From contig NZ_ATWI01000014.1 in assembly GCF_000421165.1 (NCBI RefSeq), positions 57,663 to 121,662 on the forward strand: DNA of 64,000 bases, written 5' to 3'. Position 1 is the first letter of the stretch, and every line of letters starts with the position of its first letter. Made by a program: the position numbers and the translations under genes. The stretch comes from Marinobacter daepoensis DSM 16072 (lineage in GTDB: Bacteria > Pseudomonadota > Gammaproteobacteria > Pseudomonadales > Oleiphilaceae). The notes beneath the pieces are model-generated. The model did not search any database. It had not been told where the DNA came from and saw nothing but the letters and a program-made list of their open reading frames with translations. This document shows, in pieces, positions 12,868-24,479 of the stretch.

Positions 12868-12895
12868 TGTCGAAGGCTGGGAATAGCCTTCGACA
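12868..12895. repeat. Perfect 11-bp palindromic stem in the dcd-apbC gap
   Basis: TGTCGAAGGCT and AGCCTTCGACA are exact inverted repeats with a six-base loop, in the gap between apbC and dcd. No T run follows on either strand, so it is not a standard terminator. It resembles a REP-type intergenic palindrome, and AGCCTTCG recurs immediately to the right. Copy number elsewhere in the genome cannot be judged here. Confidence 0.6.
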
Positions 12896-12975
12896 GCCTT
12901 CGCTTTAATAATCCGAAGGTATGCTGGCACCTTGGGAAAAATGCCCGGTGACACGCCGTCACCCCGCTGGCCTCC

Positions 12976-14076
12976 TTAGTGTTCCGCCACCGCAATACTG
13001 GAGATCGTTCCCCCAAGATTCCGCTCCCGGGTCGACAGGCCTGCGCCTACCCTTCTCGCGATATCCCGATAGCGTCTTGCCACTTCTGAATCCGGCTCAG
13101 CGACCACACTTGGGGCACCACTATCGGTTTGCTCCCGGATGGTCATGTGCAACGGCAACTGGCCCAGCAGCGTCGTGTCGTATTCTTCGGCTATCCGTTC
13201 GCCGCCGCCGTGGCCGAAGAGAGGCTCTTCATGGCCGCAACTGGAGCAGATGTGGACACTCATATTCTCGACCACACCCAGGACCGGGATGTCGACTTTC
13301 CGGAACATCTCGATGCCTTTTTTGCCATCCAGCAAGGCAATATCCTGAGGCGTAGTGACGATGACAGCGCCGGTGACCGGGACTTTCTGAGCCAGGGTAA
13401 GCTGAATATCGCCTGTACCGGGGGGCATATCGATAATGAGGTAGTCGAGTTCGTCCCACAGGGTTTGCTGAAGCAGTTGCATCACAGCACCGCTGACCAT
13501 GGGGCCACGCCAGACCATCGGCGTTTTATCCGTCGTGACAAAGGCCATGGAGTTGGCTTGCAGGCCATGGGCTGCCATGGGCACAAAATACTTGTTTTCG
13601 CGCACATCCGGGCGCTTGCCTTCCGGAACCCCCAACATCATACCGATGCTGGGGCCGTAGATATCCGCGTCAAGGATTCCGACCCGGGCACCCTCGGCAT
13701 GAAGAGCCAGGGCGAGATTCACAGCGGTGGTCGACTTGCCCACACCGCCCTTACCAGACGACACGGCAATAATATTTTTCACCCCAGGAACCGCTGGAAG
13801 GTCTTTGCTGACCTTATAGCTGTGGATTCGCTGACCAACGTGAACCTCGGCGCTGTCTACGCCGTCAACAAATTCCAGAGCGTTGGTCACGATCTGCTTC
13901 AGCCCTCCGGCGATGCCCTTGGAGGGGTATGGCAACTCCACCACCAAGGTGACCTTACCCTGGTCATCGGCCGTAAGGTTCTTTACCGCCCCCAGCTCAT
14001 ACAAGTCTTTGTTAAGGTATGGGTCCCGGTATTCTTTAATGGCCGTTTCAAGGGCCTGCTGCGAGATCTGGGTCAT
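12976..14076 (-). CDS. apbC: Mrp/ApbC iron-sulfur cluster carrier ATPase
   Basis: A 366-residue P-loop protein of the Mrp/NBP35 group that carries and transfers Fe-S clusters. An N-terminal MIP18-like domain (about 1-90) precedes the deviant Walker A SSGKGGVGKST. The C-terminal CSSC motif in HICSSCGHEEP is the expected cluster-binding CxxC. I chose ATG 14076, preceded by CCGGAGA, because the frame extends upstream into sequence without family character. It is divergent from metG, as in many gammaproteobacteria. Confidence 0.94.
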   Translation of the reverse strand: MTQISQQALETAIKEYRDPYLNKDLYELGAVKNLTADDQGKVTLVVELPYPSKGIAGGLKQIVTNALEFVDGVDSAEVHVGQRIHSYKVSKDLPAVPGVKNIIAVSSGKGGVGKSTTAVNLALALHAEGARVGILDADIYGPSIGMMLGVPEGKRPDVRENKYFVPMAAHGLQANSMAFVTTDKTPMVWRGPMVSGAVMQLLQQTLWDELDYLIIDMPPGTGDIQLTLAQKVPVTGAVIVTTPQDIALLDGKKGIEMFRKVDIPVLGVVENMSVHICSSCGHEEPLFGHGGGERIAEEYDTTLLGQLPLHMTIREQTDSGAPSVVAEPDSEVARRYRDIARRVGAGLSTRERNLGGTISSIAVAEH

Positions 14077-14258
14077 CAGGGTCTCCGGAATAAGTTCATA
14101 AACTTGAATGCAGGTGAAAAATGATGACTCGGAAGGTATCATCTGTGCCCGTTTCTGACCATATGGGGTCTTCACCTGGAACAAACAATTGCGATTGTCC
14201 AGACCGGCCCCATTTTGTCTTTCCAACCCGTGTCAACATTTAAGGTTCGGACATCATC

Positions 14259-16295
14259 ATGACGCAAGCGAGCACGCAACAGCGCGATATTCTGGTTACC
14301 AGCGCCCTGCCCTACGCCAATGGGCCCATCCATCTGGGGCACCTGCTGGAATACATTCAGACCGACATTTGGGTGCGCTTCCAGAACATGCGTGGCCACA
14401 ACTGCTATTACGTTTGCGCCGATGATGCTCATGGCACCGCCATCATGTTACGGGCCGAGCGCGAGGGCATTACCCCCGAGCAACTGATTGATCGTATTCG
14501 TCAGGAGCATCAGGAAGACTTTGCCGACTTCCATATCCGCTTCGACAACTATTACTCCACACATTCTGAAGAAAACCAGTACTTTTCGGAGTATATTTAC
14601 CGTCAGCTCAAGGACAACGATCATATTGCTACGCGCAAGATCACCCAGTTCTTTGACCCGGAAAAAGAGATGTTTCTGGCAGACCGCTTTATTAAAGGCA
14701 CCTGTCCGAAGTGCAAAACAGAAGACCAGTACGGCGATAATTGTGAAGCCTGTGGCGCTACCTACACGCCAGCCGAGCTGATTAACCCACGCTCCGCGGT
14801 CTCTGGCGCCACGCCGATAGAAAAACAATCCGAACACTACTTTTTCAAACTGCCCGAGTTCCACGACTTTCTGAGCACCTGGACCCGCAGCGGTGCGCTT
14901 CAGCCCCAGGTCGCGAATAAGCTTGCCGAATGGCTGGATGCCGGGCTTCAGGAATGGGACATCAGCCGGGATGCCCCCTACTTCGGGTTCGAGATTCCGG
15001 ATGCGCCGGGCAAGTACTTCTATGTCTGGCTGGATGCGCCAATCGGCTACCTTGCCAGCTTCAAGAATCTGTGTAATCGCGAAAATATCGATTTCGAGCA
15101 TTTCTGGAAGAAAGATTCCTCCGCCGAGGTCTACCATTTCATCGGTAAGGACATCATCAATTTCCACGCTTTGTTCTGGCCATCCATGCTCTACGACGCA
15201 GGATTCCGAACGCCCACCGCAGTCTGGGCTCACGGTTTTGTCACAGTGAACGGCAAGAAAATGTCCAAATCCCGGGGCACCTTCATCATGGCCCGCACCT
15301 ATCTGGACCACCTCAACCCGGAATACCTCCGCTACTACTTCGCGGCCAAACTGACCGCGGGTGTAGACGATATGGACCTGAATCTGGAGGATTTTGCCGC
15401 CCGGGTGAATTCAGATCTTGTTGGCAAGGTGGTAAACATCGCCAGCCGCAGCGCCGGTTTCATCACCAAGCGGTTTGACGGTAAGCTGGGCAAAGTCACC
15501 GAACAGGACAAACTGAAAGAGTTTATCGATGCCGGCGAGCAAATTGCCGGGTTCTACGAAGCCAGAGAGTTCGGCAAAGCCATGCGTCGGATCATGGAAC
15601 TGGCGGACATTGCCAATCAGTACGTGAATGATGAACAGCCCTGGGTTATTGCCAAGCAGGACGGTCAGGACGATAAACTGCAAGCCATTTGCACCAATGC
15701 GATCAACATGTTCCGCCTGCTGATGACCTATCTGGCCCCGGTCCTGCCCAAAACCGCCGAGGCAGCACAGTCGTTCCTGAACTCCCGTCTGAACTGGAAC
15801 AACCGCGCCGCTTTGCTGGAAAATCATGGCATCGACAAGTTCAAACCGTTGATGAATCGTGTCGATCTGGCTCAGATTGAGAAATTGCTGGAGGCATCCA
15901 AAGAACAACTGCCCGCAGCGCAGGGTGATAATAAGCCTGCATCCACCGACAATCTGGAGCCCATTGCAGAAGAAATCGAGTTCCCGGATTTCGCCAAAGT
16001 CGACCTGCGCGTGGTCAGAATCGTCAAAGCCGAGCACGTGGACGGCGCGGATAAGCTTCTTCGCCTGACCCTTGACGTAGGACATGGCGAGCGCAACGTC
16101 TTTGCTGGTATTAAGTCCGCCTATAAACCGGAAGATCTCGAAGGCCGTCTGACGGTGATGGTGGCCAACCTGAAACCCCGGAAAATGAAGTTTGGCATGT
16201 CAGAAGGCATGGTTCTGGCCGCTGGTCCTGGCGGGAAGGACATTTTCATACTCTCTCCGGATTCCGGCGCTACGCCGGGCATGCGGGTGATGTAA
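14259..16295 (+). CDS. metG: Methionyl-tRNA synthetase
   Basis: A 678-residue class I aminoacyl-tRNA synthetase. The HIGH signature is H25-L-G-H28, the KMSKS loop is at 334-338, and a zinc knuckle is formed by C149, C152, C162 and C165. The last 110 or so residues form the C-terminal tRNA-binding/dimerisation domain (from about [11 protein letters not shown]), as in E. coli-type MetG. It is followed 22 bases later by rnfA. Confidence 0.98.
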   Translation: MTQASTQQRDILVTSALPYANGPIHLGHLLEYIQTDIWVRFQNMRGHNCYYVCADDAHGTAIMLRAEREGITPEQLIDRIRQEHQEDFADFHIRFDNYYSTHSEENQYFSEYIYRQLKDNDHIATRKITQFFDPEKEMFLADRFIKGTCPKCKTEDQYGDNCEACGATYTPAELINPRSAVSGATPIEKQSEHYFFKLPEFHDFLSTWTRSGALQPQVANKLAEWLDAGLQEWDISRDAPYFGFEIPDAPGKYFYVWLDAPIGYLASFKNLCNRENIDFEHFWKKDSSAEVYHFIGKDIINFHALFWPSMLYDAGFRTPTAVWAHGFVTVNGKKMSKSRGTFIMARTYLDHLNPEYLRYYFAAKLTAGVDDMDLNLEDFAARVNSDLVGKVVNIASRSAGFITKRFDGKLGKVTEQDKLKEFIDAGEQIAGFYEAREFGKAMRRIMELADIANQYVNDEQPWVIAKQDGQDDKLQAICTNAINMFRLLMTYLAPVLPKTAEAAQSFLNSRLNWNNRAALLENHGIDKFKPLMNRVDLAQIEKLLEASKEQLPAAQGDNKPASTDNLEPIAEEIEFPDFAKVDLRVVRIVKAEHVDGADKLLRLTLDVGHGERNVFAGIKSAYKPEDLEGRLTVMVANLKPRKMKFGMSEGMVLAAGPGGKDIFILSPDSGATPGMRVM

Positions 16296-16317
16296 ACAGC
16301 AGAGGCTGAACGCTCCG

Positions 16318-16899
16318 ATGACCGAGTATTTGCTCATTCTGGTCAGCACCATTCTGGTGAACAACTTTGTCCTGGTACAGTTTCTGGGGCTGTGCCCGTT
16401 CATGGGGGTTTCCGGAAAACTGGAAACCGCCATGGGCATGTCTCTGGCCACCACCTTTGTGCTGACGTTGTCATCGGTGTGCAGTTATCTGGCATACACC
16501 TACCTGCTGGAGCCCCTCGGTCTCGCCTTTCTGAAAACCATCACATTCATTCTGGTGATTGCCGTGGTGGTGCAGTTCACGGAGATGGTCGTCCGTAAGA
16601 CCAGCCCTCTGCTGTACCGGGTTCTGGGAATTTTCCTGCCGTTGATTACCACGAACTGCGCCGTCCTCGGTGTGGCCCTGCTCAACCTGAACAAAAACAA
16701 CAACTTTGTCGAGTCAGTGCTTTACGGTTTCGGTGCCGCACTCGGGTTTTCTCTGGTGCTTGTACTGTTTGCCGCCATGCGGGAACGGATTGCGGTCGCG
16801 GATGTGCCCGTGGCCTTCCGGGGCGCCGCGATTGGCATGGTGACCGCAGGGCTGATGTCACTGGCCTTCCTGGGGTTTACCGGCCTGGTCGCCGTCTGA
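16318..16899 (+). CDS. rnfA: Rnf complex membrane subunit RnfA
   Basis: A 193-residue membrane protein with about six hydrophobic helices and the RnfA/RnfE-type repeats [18 protein letters not shown] and [13 protein letters not shown]. In known Rnf complexes RnfA and RnfE form the paralogous membrane core that holds an Fe-S centre in ion-translocating NADH:ferredoxin electron transfer. It is the first gene of rnfABCDGE. Confidence 0.96.
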   Translation: MTEYLLILVSTILVNNFVLVQFLGLCPFMGVSGKLETAMGMSLATTFVLTLSSVCSYLAYTYLLEPLGLAFLKTITFILVIAVVVQFTEMVVRKTSPLLYRVLGIFLPLITTNCAVLGVALLNLNKNNNFVESVLYGFGAALGFSLVLVLFAAMRERIAVADVPVAFRGAAIGMVTAGLMSLAFLGFTGLVAV

Positions 16900-16912
16900 C
16901 GGAGCGGGTGTT

Positions 16913-17491
16913 ATGTGGATGAGTTTCCTGATCGCCGTGGTGGTTCTTCTGGCCCTGGCCCTCGTATTTGGAGGTCTCCTGGGGTTTGCTTCTGAGAGAT
17001 TCCGGGTGGAGGGCAACCCTCTGGTCGAGCAGATCGACTCACTCCTGCCCCAAACCCAGTGCGGCCAATGTGGCTTCCCAGGCTGCCGTCCCTACGCCGA
17101 GGCTATTGCCGATGGTGAAGCCATCAACAAATGCCCTCCCGGAGGCGAAAGCACCATCAAGGCACTTGCAGACCTTCTGGATGTAGAGCCCCAGCCCCTT
17201 GATGCCGAACATGGCGTGGAACAGGCAAAACGTGTCGCGGTGATCCGCGAAGACGAATGCATCGGCTGCACCAAGTGCATTCAGGCCTGCCCGGTAGATG
17301 CCATTCTGGGGGCCGCCAAGCATATGCATACCGTCATTGAAAGCGAATGCACAGGTTGCGATTTGTGTGTAGAACCCTGCCCCGTGGACTGTATCGACAT
17401 GGTGACGATTGAGCCGGATATCCGGTCATGGACCTGGACCCCACCCGCATCTCAGATCATAGTCACCGACCGCCAGGGGGCGAGCGCCTGA
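16913..17491 (+). CDS. rnfB: Rnf complex Fe-S subunit RnfB
   Basis: A 192-residue subunit with one N-terminal transmembrane helix, then a cysteine cluster [10 protein letters not shown] plus NKCPPGG typical of the RnfB 4Fe-4S domain. Two ferredoxin-type clusters follow: [12 protein letters not shown] and [12 protein letters not shown]. It is thought to exchange electrons with ferredoxin on the cytoplasmic side. Its TGA overlaps the rnfC ATG by one base at 17491. Confidence 0.96.
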   Translation: MWMSFLIAVVVLLALALVFGGLLGFASERFRVEGNPLVEQIDSLLPQTQCGQCGFPGCRPYAEAIADGEAINKCPPGGESTIKALADLLDVEPQPLDAEHGVEQAKRVAVIREDECIGCTKCIQACPVDAILGAAKHMHTVIESECTGCDLCVEPCPVDCIDMVTIEPDIRSWTWTPPASQIIVTDRQGASA

Positions 17492-19320
17492 TGACTCAGT
17501 TGTGGGATTTCGCCGGCGGTATTCATCCACCCGAGAACAAACATCAATCCACCCTGCGCCCGATCGCCAAAACAACTCTGCCAGAGTACCTCGTACTGCC
17601 TTTGCAGCAGCATATCGGAGAGCCTGCAGAGCCCGTGGTTTCGGTGGGGGACCGGGTACTGAAGGGCCAACCGGTTGCCGAGGTAAGGAACGGCATGGGG
17701 GTTCCGGTGCATGCCCCCACGTCGGGGATTGTTGAAGCCATCGAGCAGCGGCCGGTCCCTCACCCATCCGGCATGTCAGACTGGTGTATTGTGATCCGGC
17801 CCGACCACGAAGATCAGTGGGTTGCCCTTGAGCCGGTTGAAGACTACAAACGGCTGGATCGTGAGCAGTTGCTGGAGCTTATCCGCCATGCAGGTATCGC
17901 CGGAATGGGCGGAGCAGGTTTCCCGACGGACATCAAACTCCGCCCCCCGAGAGACCGCAAAGTCGATACCCTGATTCTCAACGGTGCGGAATGCGAGCCG
18001 TATATCACCGCGGATGACATGACCATGCGCGAGCATGCCGGTGAGGTTGTCTCAGGCCTGGAAATCATGGCCTGGATTCTGAGGCCTTCCCGTTGTGTTA
18101 TCGGTATTGAAGACAACAAACCTGAAGCCGTTGCAGCCATGCGACAGGCGGTGGAAGGCACCCAGATTGAAGTTCTGGTCATTCCAACCAAGTACCCATC
18201 GGGTGGCGAGAAACAACTGATCAGGATTCTGACCGGCCAGGAAGTCCCCAGTGGCGGCATACCAGCCGACATCGGCGTCATGTGCCAGAACATAGGAACA
18301 GCGGTGGCCGTCGGGCGGGCCGTGTTTGAGGGAAAGCCCCTGATTTCCCGCATCGTGACCATCACGGGCGACGCCGTCCAGGACCCCGGCAACTTTGAGG
18401 TTCTTATCGGCACCCCGGTACAAGACCTGCTGGCCGCCGCGGGCCTGCAACAAGAGCGCTTGAACCGGCTGATACTCGGTGGCCCCATGATGGGCTATAC
18501 CCTCACCACCGATAACGTGCCACTGGTGAAAACTTCCAACTGCGTCATTGCTGCCACGGAAAAAGAGTTACCAGCGCCACCACCGGAACAACCCTGCATC
18601 CGCTGTGGCCAGTGCGCCGAAGCCTGCCCTATGGATCTGCTGCCACAGCAGTTGTTCTGGTATTCCAAGGCTGCCGAGTTTGAGAAAGCCGAGCACCTGA
18701 ACCTGTTCGACTGCATTGAGTGTGGTGCCTGTTCTTACGTCTGCCCGAGCGCCATTCCGCTGGTTCAATACTATCGGTTTGCCAAAGGTGAGATCCGGAC
18801 ACAACGGGCCGAGCAGTTAAAAGCAGACCGGGCCCGTGAGCGTTTTGAAGCCCGACAGGCGCGACTTGACCGAGAGCAGCAGGAAAAAGACCAACGGCGC
18901 AAAGAACGTGCAAAGGCCGCAGCAGCAGCCCAGGCAAAGAAACAGGCCGAGGCTGACAACGCTGCAGCCGATGGGCAAGCCCCTGACGACCGCGCCGCCA
19001 AGGCCGCGCTGGTTCAACAGGCACTGGAGCGCAAGAAAGCCAAAACGGCCGCCCAGACCAGCGAGCAACCTGCACCAGCTGCTCCCGACATTGCCGAAGA
19101 GAAACCGGATGTTGACGCATTGGAGAAACAGCTTACGCAAGCTGAAGCGAAGCTGAATACCATGCAGGGTATGCTTGATGATGCCCGGGCGCAGCAAGCC
19201 GAAAATGTGGAGAAACTGGAGCGCGCCGTCGCCAAGAATCATGACCGGGTGCAGAGAGCCCGGCAAGCCCTTGAGCTGGCCCGCAAGCAGATCGCGGAAC
19301 AACCCGCGTCGTCCCAATAA
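17491..19320 (+). CDS. rnfC: Rnf complex NADH-binding subunit RnfC
   Basis: A 609-residue peripheral subunit expected to oxidise NADH. Visible parts are the Gly-rich [13 protein letters not shown] (nucleotide/FMN site), [12 protein letters not shown], and two 4Fe-4S motifs, [12 protein letters not shown] and [12 protein letters not shown], near residues 370-420. A long Ala/Lys/Gln/Glu-rich coiled tail covers about 435-609. The start at 17491 gives the family N terminus [12 protein letters not shown]. An earlier in-frame ATG at 17428 lies inside rnfB and was rejected. Confidence 0.95.
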   Translation: MTQLWDFAGGIHPPENKHQSTLRPIAKTTLPEYLVLPLQQHIGEPAEPVVSVGDRVLKGQPVAEVRNGMGVPVHAPTSGIVEAIEQRPVPHPSGMSDWCIVIRPDHEDQWVALEPVEDYKRLDREQLLELIRHAGIAGMGGAGFPTDIKLRPPRDRKVDTLILNGAECEPYITADDMTMREHAGEVVSGLEIMAWILRPSRCVIGIEDNKPEAVAAMRQAVEGTQIEVLVIPTKYPSGGEKQLIRILTGQEVPSGGIPADIGVMCQNIGTAVAVGRAVFEGKPLISRIVTITGDAVQDPGNFEVLIGTPVQDLLAAAGLQQERLNRLILGGPMMGYTLTTDNVPLVKTSNCVIAATEKELPAPPPEQPCIRCGQCAEACPMDLLPQQLFWYSKAAEFEKAEHLNLFDCIECGACSYVCPSAIPLVQYYRFAKGEIRTQRAEQLKADRARERFEARQARLDREQQEKDQRRKERAKAAAAAQAKKQAEADNAAADGQAPDDRAAKAALVQQALERKKAKTAAQTSEQPAPAAPDIAEEKPDVDALEKQLTQAEAKLNTMQGMLDDARAQQAENVEKLERAVAKNHDRVQRARQALELARKQIAEQPASSQ

Positions 19321-19339
19321 TCTATTAGGCTGGAACTCC

Positions 19340-20392
19340 ATGGCACTTGTTCAACAGTCCTCCCCCCACGCCCACAACGCCCGCCCGACCTCGCGGGTCA
19401 TGCTCTGGGTGATTCTGGCGGCACTGCCCGGCCTGATGGCCCAGACCTTTTTCTTTGGCTGGGGCAATCTGATCAATGTCACCTGGTGTATTGCCTTGGC
19501 GCTGGTGTCAGAAGGTGCGATTCTGAAACTTCGCGGCAAGCCTGTAGCCTTTTTCCTGCGCGATAACACCGCCGCCGTGACAGGCCTTTTGCTCGGACTG
19601 TCTCTGCCCCAGTTCACCCCCTGGTGGGTATCGGCGATGGCCGTTTTCTCCGCCATTGTCGTTGCCAAGCAGCTCTATGGGGGCCTTGGGGCCAACCCCT
19701 TTAACCCCGCCATGGTGGGGTACGCTTTGGCGCTGATCTCATTTCCTGTCGCCATGACCACCAACTGGGCCGAAGCAGCCACACTCTGGGGAGACATTCC
19801 GGGCTTCGGCGACACGCTGGCCAAGATATTTACCGGCAGCCAGACCGCAGTAGATGGCTGGACCATGGCAACCCCACTGGATGAGTACAAGCACAAGATT
19901 GCCAGCCACACCTCAACGGAAGTCCTTACCCACCCGACGTTTGGCAACCTGATTGCGCTCGGGTGGGAGTGGGTAAACCTGGCGTTCCTGACTGGTGGTA
20001 TTCTGCTGATCGCGCTCCGAATCATCACCTGGCACATTCCGGTCGCGTTCCTGGGCGGAATCACCGTCATGAGCCTTGCCTTCGGAAGCAACCCGGACCA
20101 GTATGCTCCGCTCCAGCTGCACCTGCTCGCCGGGGGAACCATGCTCGGCGCTTTTTTCATCGCGACGGACCCGGTATCAGCCGCCTCCAGTCATCAGGGC
20201 AAGCTTATCTACGGCGCTGGCATAGGCATCCTGGTTTATCTGATCCGCAGCTGGGGAAACTACCCGGATGCCGTCGCCTTCAGCGTTCTGCTGATGAACT
20301 TTGCGGTACCGTTCATCGACCACTACACCCCTCCCAGAACCTACGGCCATCACAAGGCCCGTAGAGGTCTGCCGGGCAGGAACGGAGGCTGA
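19340..20392 (+). CDS. rnfD: Rnf complex membrane flavoprotein RnfD
   Basis: A 350-residue membrane protein with about nine hydrophobic helices. The TMATPLDEY segment contains Thr178, the probable covalent FMN attachment site by analogy with RnfD/Nqr[20 protein letters not shown] and [11 protein letters not shown] are family signatures. I start it at ATG 19340, 17 bases after the rnfC stop. The open frame runs back to 19175 inside rnfC, but family members begin near this point. Confidence 0.95.
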   Translation: MALVQQSSPHAHNARPTSRVMLWVILAALPGLMAQTFFFGWGNLINVTWCIALALVSEGAILKLRGKPVAFFLRDNTAAVTGLLLGLSLPQFTPWWVSAMAVFSAIVVAKQLYGGLGANPFNPAMVGYALALISFPVAMTTNWAEAATLWGDIPGFGDTLAKIFTGSQTAVDGWTMATPLDEYKHKIASHTSTEVLTHPTFGNLIALGWEWVNLAFLTGGILLIALRIITWHIPVAFLGGITVMSLAFGSNPDQYAPLQLHLLAGGTMLGAFFIATDPVSAASSHQGKLIYGAGIGILVYLIRSWGNYPDAVAFSVLLMNFAVPFIDHYTPPRTYGHHKARRGLPGRNGG

Positions 20393-20394
20393 AT

Positions 20395-21096
20395 ATGAGC
20401 GCTGTGACCAAGGCGGTTCGCCGCAGTGCCATCGGGCTAGGGCTGTTTGCCATCATCACCGGTGGCACCATTGCCCTGACCCAGGGGCTGACAGAGACAC
20501 GGATTCAGGAGCAAGCGGCCCGGGCCGAAGCCAGAGCGCTGTTCGAGATCATCCCGGAAAGCCGGCATGACAACAACTTGCTGAAAGACGTTGTTACCCT
20601 GCCTTCCAGCGACCGCTTGCCCATCGACGGCCCGGTCAAAGCCTGGGTCGCCCGCAAGGGCGGTAATCCGGTCGGTCTGATTATCCCGGCGCTGGCTCCC
20701 GACGGTTATTCCGGAGACATCCATCTGCTCGTTGGCCTGGATCTTGAGGGGCGGGTTCTGGGTGTTCGTGTCACTGGTCACAAAGAGACACCCGGGCTCG
20801 GCGACCGAATCGAAACCCGTAAATCTGAATGGATTCACGCTTTCAAAGGCAAATCTCTGGGTAACCCGCCCCCCAAAGCCTGGAATGTCCGAAAGAATGG
20901 TGGCACGTTCGACCAATTTACCGGAGCAACCATTACCCCAAGAGCAGTGGTGAAAGCCGTTCAGAGAACACTCGTCTATTTCCGCCAACATCACGCCACG
21001 ATCCGGGAACGTGTCAACGCACCTGCAAAGCCCGGCAAACGACGTCCGACACCGGAAGCCATTGCCAGCGACACCCAACCAGCGGAGCATTCCTGA
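20395..21096 (+). CDS. rnfG: Rnf complex FMN-binding subunit RnfG
   Basis: A 233-residue protein with one N-terminal membrane helix and a periplasmic FMN domain. The motif [11 protein letters not shown] contains Thr179, the expected phosphoester-linked FMN site. [12 protein letters not shown] is another family signature. It starts two bases after the rnfD stop, preceded by CGGAGG. Confidence 0.95.
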   Translation: MSAVTKAVRRSAIGLGLFAIITGGTIALTQGLTETRIQEQAARAEARALFEIIPESRHDNNLLKDVVTLPSSDRLPIDGPVKAWVARKGGNPVGLIIPALAPDGYSGDIHLLVGLDLEGRVLGVRVTGHKETPGLGDRIETRKSEWIHAFKGKSLGNPPPKAWNVRKNGGTFDQFTGATITPRAVVKAVQRTLVYFRQHHATIRERVNAPAKPGKRRPTPEAIASDTQPAEHS

Positions 21097-21098
21097 CC

Positions 21099-21815
21099 AT
21101 GAGCACGAAAACGTCCCGCGAAATCATCATGGATGGCCTCTGGCACAATAACCCGGCTCTGGTCCAGGTGCTCGGGCTCTGTCCTCTGCTGGCCGTTACC
21201 AGCACCGTCGTCAATGCAATCGGCCTTGGGGTGGCCACGCTCCTGGTATTGGTCGGCTCCAACCTGTCTGTGTCCATCATTCGAAATTTCGTCAGTGAAT
21301 CGGTTCGGCTACCGGCCTTCGTGATGATCATTGCCTCTTTCGTGACTTGTGCGGAATTGCTGATGCAGGCTTTTACCTATGAGCTCTATCAGATTTTGGG
21401 CATCTTCATCCCGTTGATCGTCACCAACTGCGCTATTCTTGGGCGTGCCGATGCCTTTGCCTCCAAGAATCCCCCTTTACCAGCAGTCCTGGACGGCGCC
21501 ATGATGGGGCTCGGTTTCCTGGCGGTACTGGTAACGCTGGGAGCCATGCGGGAGCTGATAGGGCAAGGCACACTGTTCACCGACATGCACCTGCTGTTCG
21601 GCCCCGGTGCGGCTGACTGGGTTTTCCGCCCTTTTGATCAGTATCCCGACATGTTGTTTATGGTGCTTCCTCCCGGTGCGTTTGTCGGCCTGGGGCTTTT
21701 GATCGCCCTGAAAAACAGCATCGATAATCACCTGAAAGAAAGGCAAAAGGCCCGGGACACGGCCCCTGTAAGCGCTGGTAACAAGCGCGTGCGAGTGACC
21801 GGAAATATTTCCTGA
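21099..21815 (+). CDS. rnfE: Rnf complex membrane subunit RnfE
   Basis: A 238-residue membrane protein paralogous to RnfA, with about six helices and the repeats [17 protein letters not shown] and [14 protein letters not shown]. It is the last rnf gene, and the C-terminal 25 or so residues are basic and cytoplasmic. nth follows 16 bases later, so it may be in the same transcript. Confidence 0.96.
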   Translation: MSTKTSREIIMDGLWHNNPALVQVLGLCPLLAVTSTVVNAIGLGVATLLVLVGSNLSVSIIRNFVSESVRLPAFVMIIASFVTCAELLMQAFTYELYQILGIFIPLIVTNCAILGRADAFASKNPPLPAVLDGAMMGLGFLAVLVTLGAMRELIGQGTLFTDMHLLFGPGAADWVFRPFDQYPDMLFMVLPPGAFVGLGLLIALKNSIDNHLKERQKARDTAPVSAGNKRVRVTGNIS

Positions 21816-21831
21816 ACCACACCTGGCAGAT

Positions 21832-22470
21832 ATGAACAAAGAAAAGCGTACCGAGATTTTTACCCGGCTGAGGGATGCCAATCCCAATCCGACGACCGAA
21901 CTCAACTACACATCGCCATTTGAGTTACTGATTGCCGTAATCCTTTCTGCCCAGGCAACCGATGTCGGCGTCAACAAAGCGACAGACAAGCTGTATCCAG
22001 TCGCCAACACCCCTGAAGCCATCCTGGCGCTCGGTGTGGAGGGACTGAAGGAATACATAAAGACCATCGGCCTGTTTAACAGCAAAGCCGAAAATGTTAT
22101 CAAAACCTGCCGCTTGCTGATCGAGAAACACGGCAGCAAAGTGCCGGACAATCGGGAAGACCTGGAAGCCTTACCAGGGGTGGGCAGAAAAACGGCGAAT
22201 GTGGTGCTGAATACGGCGTTTCGGCAACCCGCCATGGCGGTCGATACTCATATTTTCCGGGTGTCCAACCGAACCGGTATCGCCCCCGGTAAAAACGTAC
22301 TGGAAGTCGAGAAGCGATTGCTTCGACTGGTGCCCAGAGAGTTCCTGATGGATGCTCACCACTGGCTGATTCTTCACGGTCGTTATACCTGCACCGCCAG
22401 AAAACCCAAGTGCGGGGCCTGCATGATTGAAGATCTCTGCGAGTTCAGGGAAAAACGAGACTACCAGTAA
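21832..22470 (+). CDS. nth: Endonuclease III
   Basis: A 212-residue DNA glycosylase/AP lyase that removes oxidised pyrimidines. The helix-hairpin-helix LPGVGRKTANVV carries the catalytic lysine (GRKTA), the catalytic aspartate is in AVDTHIFRV, and the C-terminal 4Fe-4S site is C-x6-C-x2-C-x5-C in CTARKPKCGACMIEDLC. The rnf-nth linkage is conserved in gammaproteobacteria. Confidence 0.97.
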   Translation: MNKEKRTEIFTRLRDANPNPTTELNYTSPFELLIAVILSAQATDVGVNKATDKLYPVANTPEAILALGVEGLKEYIKTIGLFNSKAENVIKTCRLLIEKHGSKVPDNREDLEALPGVGRKTANVVLNTAFRQPAMAVDTHIFRVSNRTGIAPGKNVLEVEKRLLRLVPREFLMDAHHWLILHGRYTCTARKPKCGACMIEDLCEFREKRDYQ

Positions 22471-22482
22471 CCCGGAGACAAG

Positions 22483-22508
22483 AAAAAGCCGGCAAACGCC
22501 GGCTTTTT
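22483..22508. terminator. Bidirectional rho-independent terminator after nth
   Basis: AAAAAGCCGGC (22483-22493) and GCCGGCTTTTT (22498-22508) form a perfect stem with a four-base loop and a T run on either strand. It lies between the convergent nth and chalcone-isomerase-like genes and can terminate both. Confidence 0.9.
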
Positions 22509-22523
22509 AGCTAAACAGACGAC

Positions 22524-23099
22524 TTAACGCTGTCCCAGCATCTTTTCTTTCAGGTCTTCCTGAGCGGGTTTATCTGACAACCAGATACCAAACAACGCTT
22601 TTTTAAACTCAAGATCACCCACGGTATCTTTCTGCTCGCCATTTTTCAGAACGCGGACTCCCTCACCCGGCAAGTACACCAGATCGAAGACATCGCCTTC
22701 TTTGATCTCTTCCTTGAAAACCGACATAAACTGGTCAACATCTGACTGAATGGCGGAGAGATCTCCTGCAGTCGCGGCTTTGAAGCCATCCATCGTCGCG
22801 TCGGTCATCCGCTCGCTGGTAATCATGCCGGAGGTAATGTGCAGAGTAATCGCCTGTGGCTCATCCGCATTGATAACGGCCTCGCCATCGCTGACCTCTT
22901 CAGGAACATACAATCCCCCCACATAGAGGTCCATAAACCACTTGGAGCGGGTACCAGCGCCATTGAGCTGGAGTTCCTGCCCCATGGCCGAATACGTTTC
23001 CGGCACTTCAACATCGCCCACAGTAAGAGCCGACGCTGGCGCAGCCAGAAAACCGGTCAATACCAGGGATGCAAATCCTGCGGTCAGAGTCTTCTTCAT
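22524..23099 (-). CDS. Chalcone isomerase-like secreted protein
   Basis: A 191-residue protein with a clear signal peptide (MKKTLTAGFASLVLTGFLAA, cleavage after ASA) and a mature domain resembling bacterial chalcone isomerase-like proteins, with WFMDLYVGGLYVPE and DLVYLPGEGVRVLKNG. In bacteria this fold is generally not linked to flavonoid metabolism, and the role is unknown. ATG 23099 has GGAAGGAAAGG upstream. The longer frame from 23186 adds residues with no signal character. Confidence 0.85.
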   Translation of the reverse strand: MKKTLTAGFASLVLTGFLAAPASALTVGDVEVPETYSAMGQELQLNGAGTRSKWFMDLYVGGLYVPEEVSDGEAVINADEPQAITLHITSGMITSERMTDATMDGFKAATAGDLSAIQSDVDQFMSVFKEEIKEGDVFDLVYLPGEGVRVLKNGEQKDTVGDLEFKKALFGIWLSDKPAQEDLKEKMLGQR

Positions 23100-23238
23100 A
23101 GTCCTTTCCTTCCGATCGTTATTATTGAGTGTTTCATTCGACACCGGAGCGATCCCCTGTCGCCGCCCGGTGGCCCATTTTAACAACGAACTTTACAGGC
23201 GGATCGCCACTTGGTTCTCATTTGCCAGTTCATTAAAC

Positions 23239-23271
23239 AAAAAAGCCGACCACGTCACCATGGCCGGCTTT
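23239..23271 (-). terminator. Rho-independent terminator of rpoS
   Basis: On the minus strand a stem AAAGCCGGCCA pairs imperfectly with TGGTCGGCTTT around an eight-base loop and is followed by a T run. It starts 24 bases after the rpoS stop. Confidence 0.8.
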
Positions 23272-23294
23272 CCCTTCGGGGTTGTCAGCCCGGT

Positions 23295-24290
23295 CTATTT
23301 GAACAACAGACTTCCGGACAACCCCTCTTTCTCAAGAATTTCTCTCAGGCGCCGCAGTGCTTCCACCTGAATCTGTCGCACCCGTTCGCGAGTCAGACCG
23401 ATCTCCTGACCAACCTCCTCAAGAGTACTGATAGGATACCCCCGCAAACCAAAGCGCCTCGACAACACTTCCTGCTGCTTGTCACTGAGCTGGTCGATCC
23501 ACTTCTCCAGGCAGGAACACATATTGTTATCCTGCAGCAAGTCCGCAGGATCCGAGGCCCCCTCGTCCGCGACGGTGTCCATTAATGATTTGTCGCCACC
23601 CACACCGATTGGCGTGTCCATTGAAGCCACTCGTTCGTTGAGCCCGAGCATGCGCTTAACATCATCAACGGGCTTGTCGACCATACGGGCAATTTCTTCC
23701 GCCGTCGGTTCGTGGTCCAGTTTCTGTGTCAGTTCACGGGCTGCCCGCAGGTAAAGGTTCAGCTCTTTCACCACATGAATGGGTAACCGGATGGTACGGG
23801 TCTGGTTCATGATGGCCCGTTCGATGGTTTGGCGAATCCACCAGGTGGCGTAGGTTGAAAAGCGGAACCCTCGCTCCGGATCAAACTTCTCGACTGCGCG
23901 GATCAGGCCCAGGTTTCCCTCCTCAATCAGATCCAGCAGTGTCAGCCCCCGGTTTACATAGCGCCGGGCAATTTTGACAACCAACCGCAGGTTGCTTTCG
24001 ATCATCCGCTTGCGGCCGCTCTCTTCTCCTTTACGGGCAAGACGCGCGAAATAGACCTCTTCTTCCGGGGTCAGCAAAGGGGAAAAACCGATTTCGTTGA
24101 GGTAGAGCTGGGTCGCATCCAGCTGTTTTTGACTAGAGTAATACTTTCCCTGTGCGGGAAATTCATCTTCTGCGCCTGAGGTATCACCGGCAGAAGCTTT
24201 TTCAGGCTTGTCTTCGGCTAACAGATGGTCTTCGGCCTCTTCCATATCGGCCACACGATCAATGATGATTTCTTCCTGTTCTACTGACAT
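23295..24290 (-). CDS. rpoS: RNA polymerase sigma factor RpoS
   Basis: A 331-residue sigma70-family factor for stationary phase and general stress. Region 1.2 ([17 protein letters not shown]), region 2 ([36 protein letters not shown]), region 3 and the region 4.2 helix-turn-helix ([19 protein letters not shown]) are all present. It lies downstream of nlpD on the same strand, and in enteric bacteria and pseudomonads the main rpoS promoter lies within nlpD. A terminator follows. Confidence 0.97.
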   Translation of the reverse strand: MSVEQEEIIIDRVADMEEAEDHLLAEDKPEKASAGDTSGAEDEFPAQGKYYSSQKQLDATQLYLNEIGFSPLLTPEEEVYFARLARKGEESGRKRMIESNLRLVVKIARRYVNRGLTLLDLIEEGNLGLIRAVEKFDPERGFRFSTYATWWIRQTIERAIMNQTRTIRLPIHVVKELNLYLRAARELTQKLDHEPTAEEIARMVDKPVDDVKRMLGLNERVASMDTPIGVGGDKSLMDTVADEGASDPADLLQDNNMCSCLEKWIDQLSDKQQEVLSRRFGLRGYPISTLEEVGQEIGLTRERVRQIQVEALRRLREILEKEGLSGSLLFK

Positions 24291-24479
24291 TGTTCACCCC
24301 GCCTCTCAATTATCCTGTTGTCCCCGTTACTTCTTGTTATTCCGGGTGTGTTTCAATTGTGATTTTCTTCAGGACATTTAGTTGTTGGCTGGCAATTACC
24401 GTTGCCGTTCTTGTTTTTCTGTTTCGCGGTTTCAGTCAGGCTGTTGTGGTAAACATCCGAGGGGTTGGAAGCGTCTGTT

